Origin: Novosphingobium chloroacetimidivorans
GTDB taxonomy: Bacteria > Pseudomonadota > Alphaproteobacteria > Sphingomonadales > Sphingomonadaceae
NCBI RefSeq assembly: GCF_014204535.1
Contig: NZ_JACHLR010000005.1
Span: 202,649-266,648, forward strand
DNA length: 64,000 nt
Direction of reading: 5' to 3'
Made by a program: the position numbers and the translations under genes. The notes under the pieces were generated by a model, which had not been told where the DNA came from, ran no database searches, and was given only the letters and a program-made list of their open reading frames with translations. This document shows positions 60,279 through 64,000 of this stretch, piece after piece (within the stretch, counting starts at the first letter, position 1; every line of letters begins with the position of its first letter).

Positions 60279-61283
60279 ATGTCCGAAAACCGCGTATGGA
60301 CGCTGCAGGCCTATCCGGAAGGCCTCGATTTCGCATCCGCCATCCACCTTGACCGACGACCGACACCCGAGCCGGCGGATGGCCAGGTGACGATCGCCGC
60401 CGACTGGCTGTCGCTGGACGCGGGAACGCGGATGTGGATGACGCCGCGCACCGATAGCTATCAACCTCCCATTCCGCTCGGCAGCCCCGTACCCGGTCAG
60501 GTCATGGGGCGAGTGCTGGAATCCCGCGCGCCCGGTTTCGCCCCCGGCGACCTGGTGCGGGCGTTCGGACAATGGGCCGATGTCTCATGCGTCGATGCGC
60601 TCGCCTCCGGGTTGATGAAGCTCGATCCGACGGTAAGCGATCCTCGCCTGCACCTTGGGCCCCTCGGCATGAACGGCTGGACCGCGCTTGTCGGCATCGA
60701 GGAAGTCGGCCGCGTCAAGGCAGGCGACACGGTCCTCGTCTCGGCCGCAGCCGGCGCCACCGGCATGCTTGCGGCGCAGATAGCCCGTGAGCAGGGCGCG
60801 CGCGTGATCGGTATAGCGGGCGGCCCGGCCAAGTGCGCCTTCCTGACCGAGCAACTCAAGCTCGATGCGGCGATCGATCATCAAGGGCCGGATGTCGAAG
60901 CAGCCATCGCGCAGGCAGCGCCGGAGGGGATCGACGTCTACTTCGAGAATGTCGGAGGACCGCTGCTCGATGCGGTTCTGCCGAACATGGCGCATTACGG
61001 CCGCATCGCGATCTGCGGCTTGATGGCGAACTACGCACAAGCCCAGCCCGGTCCAAAGCGCTTCGACCAGATCCTGTCGCGTCGGCTGCAGGTCACCGGC
61101 TTCTTCTCCCCCGACTTCGCCCACCGCGGCCCCGAACTCACCGCGCGCCTGCGCAGCTGGACCGACGCCGGCAAGCTCATGACCCCGTTCGACGAAACCA
61201 TCGGTCTGGATAACGTGCTGACCGCCTATGCGCGGCTGTTCACCGGGGCCAACATCGGCAAGGTCGTCGTGCGCGTACGCTGA
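60279..61283 (+). CDS. MDR family NADP-dependent oxidoreductase
   Basis: A 334-residue MDR enzyme similar to the two other MDR proteins. The cofactor site GATGMLAAQIAREQG is near residues 150-165, and the YFENVGGPLLD segment is present. The start, ATG 60279, follows GGAG. It is followed 45 bp later by the NTF2-like gene, so the two probably form one unit. It may reduce the enone of a dehydrated intermediate. Confidence 0.87.
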   Translation: MSENRVWTLQAYPEGLDFASAIHLDRRPTPEPADGQVTIAADWLSLDAGTRMWMTPRTDSYQPPIPLGSPVPGQVMGRVLESRAPGFAPGDLVRAFGQWADVSCVDALASGLMKLDPTVSDPRLHLGPLGMNGWTALVGIEEVGRVKAGDTVLVSAAAGATGMLAAQIAREQGARVIGIAGGPAKCAFLTEQLKLDAAIDHQGPDVEAAIAQAAPEGIDVYFENVGGPLLDAVLPNMAHYGRIAICGLMANYAQAQPGPKRFDQILSRRLQVTGFFSPDFAHRGPELTARLRSWTDAGKLMTPFDETIGLDNVLTAYARLFTGANIGKVVVRVR

Positions 61284-61328
61284 GGCCCCCGAAGAAGATA
61301 CAAAGAGACGGCGGAGAGGAGAGTGATC

Positions 61329-61793
61329 ATGGACGCCTACGACCAGCTACTCGCGATCGAGCAGATCAAGCAGCTCAAGGCTCGCTACTTCCGTTGCATG
61401 GACACGAAAGATTGGGCCGGCCTGCGGGCGGTGTTCTGCGACGACGCCGTGTTCGACGCCCGCGCGTCGCTCAACATGGACGGGTCGGGAGAGGGTCCGG
61501 GTGCGGAGAGCAACGAGTGGACCTACGAAGGTGGCGACGTGATCGCCGGCTTCGTACGCGATGCAATCTCCACGCGCCGTACCGTGCACCACGGTCACTG
61601 CCACGAGGTAGAGATCCTCTCCGCAACCCAGGCACGCGGCGTGATCGCCATGGAGGACAAGGTGTGGGAGCTCGCCAGCGGAGCGCCGGTCCTGCACGGC
61701 AGCGGCCACTATCACGAGACCTACCGCCACGATAACGGCGCGTGGCGTATCCTGACCTCGCGGCTCACGCGATTGTACTTGAAGCTGGGGTGA
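61329..61793 (+). CDS. SnoaL/NTF2-like protein
   Basis: A 154-residue NTF2-fold protein, longer than the two other NTF2-like proteins. The start region reads AIEQIKQLKARYFRCMDTKDW, as in the SnoaL-like/bile-acid-dehydratase-like type (baiE relatives share this start). ATG 61329 follows GAGGAGAG. H89, H90 and H92 (HHGH) are candidate active-site histidines. It could be a dehydratase or isomerase acting with the MDR reductase upstream. Confidence 0.8.
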   Translation: MDAYDQLLAIEQIKQLKARYFRCMDTKDWAGLRAVFCDDAVFDARASLNMDGSGEGPGAESNEWTYEGGDVIAGFVRDAISTRRTVHHGHCHEVEILSATQARGVIAMEDKVWELASGAPVLHGSGHYHETYRHDNGAWRILTSRLTRLYLKLG

Positions 61794-62282
61794 CGCATGG
61801 CCGCGCACGCAGCGGCCTCGGTAGCGCTATCGGCTGGGATGGCCCGCGTCCGCCCATGGGCGATCGGCCGCACGGCCACCATCTCCAGGTCCTGGCGCTC
61901 GATCGGATGCTCGATCTGCCGCTCGGCGCCACTCGCGACCAGCTCCTGACAGCTGCGGCCGGGCATGTGCTGGCCAAGGGGCGAGATCGTCGGGACGTAC
62001 GGTGAGCCGAAGGTGACTGCTCCCCCGTGTTCCAACGATAGCCGAGGCTTACATCAGTGACCTACCCCAAGGGGCAAGGTCGGCCTGCGCTGGAACCCGA
62101 GACGCTCCGCAACGGCTATGCGGGGGATGACGCATTTTCGACGAAGCGGCGTACGCGCCCTGCCCCACGCACGACTGACGCGCCAGGGCGCAGTCGGTCG
62201 GCTGGCCTACGGCGTCACCGGGTTGCTGATGGGCCAACCGAGATGTCCAGCCTCGATACCGCCACCCGGGAAGGATTGACCA
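61794..62282. other. 489-bp stretch without a recognisable gene
   Basis: There are open frames on both strands (61742-62005 plus, 61721-62035 minus), but none has a ribosome site, a recognisable domain or a family-like length. I see no repeat or RNA structure of note here. It must contain the promoter of the small gene at 62283. Confidence 0.5.
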
Positions 62283-62519
62283 GTGACAGACAATGCCGTG
62301 CTGACCCGCCGACGGGAAATCGCGATCGAACACGTTCTGTTCAAGCTGATCGAATATATCGAGCAACGCCAACCGGGGCTCCTCGACTTCGTCGAAGGCA
62401 GCCTCGACCATCTGGGCGACAACGCGCGTGACGAGACCAAGGACGACGAGGCTGTGCGCGATATTGCCCGGCGACTGATCGCCGGCGCGCGGCACGAGAT
62501 CGGCTCATCCATCCGATGA
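62283..62519 (+). CDS. Small conserved-looking hypothetical protein
   Basis: A 78-residue acidic protein, starting at GTG 62283 after GGAAGG. It is predicted all-helical and has a repeated DE-rich pattern (DNARDETKDDEA). Its stop overlaps the start of the DUF3429 gene, so the two are co-translated. I do not recognise a family. It could be a small cytosolic adaptor of unknown role. Confidence 0.55.
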   Translation: MTDNAVLTRRREIAIEHVLFKLIEYIEQRQPGLLDFVEGSLDHLGDNARDETKDDEAVRDIARRLIAGARHEIGSSIR

Positions 62520-62989
62520 GAACCCATGGGGCCGCCCCGCCGCTCCGGCCTCCGGCGCTGCCGATGGCACTGGGCCTTGCCGGGCTTCTGCCTCAGGCCG
62601 CTTGCGTCGCCGTGCTGGCGCTTGGCCCAGAGCCATGGCACTTCTCGGCGCTGTCGCTCGGATATGCCTACTCCGCGCTGATCCTCAGCTTTCTGGGCGG
62701 CATGTGGTGGGGCCTGGCTGCCGGCAAAGCTGCATCAATACCGCCATGGATCTGGTTCGCGGCCATTGCCCCATCGCTCATCGCGCTTGCTACAGCAGTC
62801 CCATGGGCGATCGGAGCCGCCTGGCCCGCACCTTCGCTGGTCGTCCTGGCAGGAGCGCTGCTCGCCAGCTTGCTGGTCGACCGGGAGCTTTCAGCCCACG
62901 GCCTTGCACCCGATTGGTGGATGTCCTTGCGAACGCCGTTGTCCCTTGGCTTGAGCGCCTTGACGCTTGCAGTGGCGGCACTCGGTTGA
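62516..62989 (+). CDS. DUF3429 membrane protein
   Basis: A 157-residue protein with about five hydrophobic segments and the SALILSFLGGMWWGLA motif characteristic of DUF3429 proteins. Function is unknown in the family. The start, ATG 62516, overlaps the stop of the preceding small gene. It is followed, after a short gap, by the glutamine amidotransferase gene. Confidence 0.82.
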   Translation: MRTHGAAPPLRPPALPMALGLAGLLPQAACVAVLALGPEPWHFSALSLGYAYSALILSFLGGMWWGLAAGKAASIPPWIWFAAIAPSLIALATAVPWAIGAAWPAPSLVVLAGALLASLLVDRELSAHGLAPDWWMSLRTPLSLGLSALTLAVAALG

Positions 62990-63026
62990 ATGCCCAGCCC
63001 TGAAGCACCACGATGAAGCACTCCTG

Positions 63027-63914
63027 ATGCCCAACTACCTTGTAGCGCAAAGCGAACTCCCCGAAGAACGGGAGGCGCGGCGGGAGAGTGCCGGCAAGAG
63101 CGCGGGAGAAACATACCGCGCGACGCTTCAACAGCTGGTGCCTGGCGCCCGCATCAAGATCGCGTCCCCGGCTGACGCGGACGCACGGAGATACACCCCG
63201 GCGCAGATCTCAGACTACGATGCGGTCTTCCTGACGGGCTCGCCGATGCACGTCTACCATGAGACGCCGGAAGTCGATCGCCAGCTCGACTTCATGCGCT
63301 GCGTGTTCGCGTCTGGTGTCCCCTCGTTCGGATCATGCGCGGGGCTGCAGGTCGCCGTCGCGGCGGCAGGCGGCAAGGTCCGCAAGATGCCCGAACGGAT
63401 GGAGGCAGGTATCGCCCGCAGGATCTGCGCGACGCCCGCGGGTCGCGCGCACCCACTGCTGCAAGGCCGTCCTGCAAGTTGGGATGCGCCGGCCGTTCAT
63501 GGCGACGAGGTGGAGGATCTTCCACCCGGCGCGACGTTGCTGGCATCGAACGGCGTGACGCGGGTCCAGGCTGCCGAGGTGCGATGCGATCGCGGCGTTT
63601 TCTGGGGCGTGCAATACCACCCCGAACTCGCGCTAGGGGAGATCGCGGCGGCACTGCTCCGGCAAGCCGCGAGCCTGGTCGAAGCCGGCCTCGCGCATGA
63701 CGAGGATGCCGTGCGCGCTTATGCAAGGGACATCTACGCGCTTCACCGTCAGCCCGACGACCGTGCGCTGCAGTGGCGTCTGGGCATAGATGCAGAACTG
63801 GCGGAAGAGCGAAAGCGGCGCCGAGAGATCATCAACTTCCTTCGCCATGTGCCCGCGCTAGGCCACCGACTCATTATGTCGCAGCCAAATCCGTATGGAT
63901 GCAAGTTGGACTGA
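63027..63914 (+). CDS. Type 1 glutamine amidotransferase with IS-altered C-terminus
   Basis: A 295-residue class I glutamine amidotransferase. C104 (GSCAG), H198 and E200 (YHPE) are the triad. Family members of this size make amides or cleave gamma-glutamyl bonds. The start, ATG 63027, is 37 bp after the DUF3429 stop. From about residue 276 the sequence is the antisense of an IS5-family transposase, so the natural end is lost and the last 20 or so residues are not family-like. Confidence 0.82.
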   Translation: MPNYLVAQSELPEEREARRESAGKSAGETYRATLQQLVPGARIKIASPADADARRYTPAQISDYDAVFLTGSPMHVYHETPEVDRQLDFMRCVFASGVPSFGSCAGLQVAVAAAGGKVRKMPERMEAGIARRICATPAGRAHPLLQGRPASWDAPAVHGDEVEDLPPGATLLASNGVTRVQAAEVRCDRGVFWGVQYHPELALGEIAAALLRQAASLVEAGLAHDEDAVRAYARDIYALHRQPDDRALQWRLGIDAELAEERKRRREIINFLRHVPALGHRLIMSQPNPYGCKLD

Positions 63915-64000
63915 CGCGAGGAAGTTATCATCTCGCTTGTCGTAGCGGGTGGCGACGGCCCGGAACTGCTTGAGTTTGTTGAAGAAGCGTTCGACGAGAT
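63858..64000 (-). mobile_element. IS5-family transposase, C-terminal part (partial)
   Basis: Reading in from the window edge, the minus strand gives LVERFFNKLKQFR, then ATRYDKRDDNFLASV and IRIWLRHNESVA before the stop at 63858-63860. This is the C-terminus of an IS5-family transposase; E in VERFF is the last residue of the DDE triad. Only 46 residues are in the window. The left end of the element lies at about 63845-63858, within the glutamine amidotransferase gene. The terminal repeat cannot be identified without the other end. Confidence 0.85.

Noticed and set aside
61742..62005. Plus-strand open frame of 87 codons
   Set aside because: No ribosome site, no family resemblance and it overlaps the end of the NTF2-like gene.
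1..64000. CRISPR array, tRNA or rRNA
   Set aside because: No regularly spaced repeats and no RNA gene signatures were seen.

Overview
The window is a GC-rich chromosomal or megaplasmid segment, most likely from a sphingomonad (Novosphingobium/Sphingobium type alphaproteobacterium). This is inferred from two full-length TonB-dependent receptors with sphingomonad-style plug starts, many short-chain dehydrogenases, Rieske oxygenases, CaiB-type CoA-transferases and MDR oxidoreductases packed together, and an IS5-family end. No rRNA, tRNA, CRISPR array, plasmid replication gene or phage gene was seen. Almost every gene is catabolic, so the window reads as an accessory degradation region for a hydrophobic or terpenoid/steroid/aromatic-like compound. 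The substrate cannot be named from sequence.

Layout. 1-348: tail of a Ca2+-dependent phosphoinositide-type phospholipase C. 413-9694: an SDR, a LuxC/LuxE-like acyl-reductase pair (acid to aldehyde), a divergent SDR, a TetR regulator, an MFS carrier and a TonB receptor. 10047-20142: a tightly packed minus-strand run with aldehyde dehydrogenase, CitE-type lyase, mesaconyl-C4-CoA-hydratase-like enzyme, MHS-type carrier, SMP-30 lactonase, 3-hydroxyisobutyrate-dehydrogenase-type enzyme, two adjacent class III CoA-transferase polypeptides and a MaoC-like hydratase. 20406-22926: an isochorismatase-like hydrolase, a GntR/FCD regulator and a third CoA-transferase. 23110-25162: an aldo/keto reductase and a tandem CMD protein.

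25361-34512: a nine-gene minus-strand operon with DUF35 protein, thiolase-like protein, two acyl-CoA dehydrogenases, E1-alpha, E1-beta and E2 of a 2-oxoacid/acetoin dehydrogenase, a VOC protein and an ACAD10-type phosphotransferase. 34617-38328: a GMC oxidoreductase, a LuxR-type regulator and a small acyl-CoA dehydrogenase. 38418-49498: three Rieske oxygenase alpha subunits (one coupled to a ThuA protein, one to a sugar-isomerase-like protein), four SDRs, a broken monooxygenase remnant and an acyl-CoA ligase. 49501-61793: more SDRs, three MDR reductases, a second TonB receptor, a Rieske ferredoxin, three NTF2-like proteins, an acetolactate-synthase-like TPP enzyme and a decayed TonB receptor. 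62283-64000: a small hypothetical protein, a DUF3429 membrane protein, and a glutamine amidotransferase whose 3' end is overwritten by an IS5-family element running off the window.

How it may work together (inference): TonB receptors and MFS carriers import the substrate. Rieske oxygenases, fed by the ferredoxin, and the SDR, GMC and MDR enzymes oxidise and reduce the skeleton. The LuxC/LuxE pair and the aldehyde dehydrogenase interconvert acid and aldehyde. The ligase and CoA-transferases activate acids, and the dehydrogenases, MaoC hydratases, thiolase-like protein and CitE lyase cleave them. The E1/E2 and TPP enzymes handle 2-oxoacid or acyloin pieces. TetR, GntR and LuxR regulators and several perfect inverted repeats in promoters point to local control.
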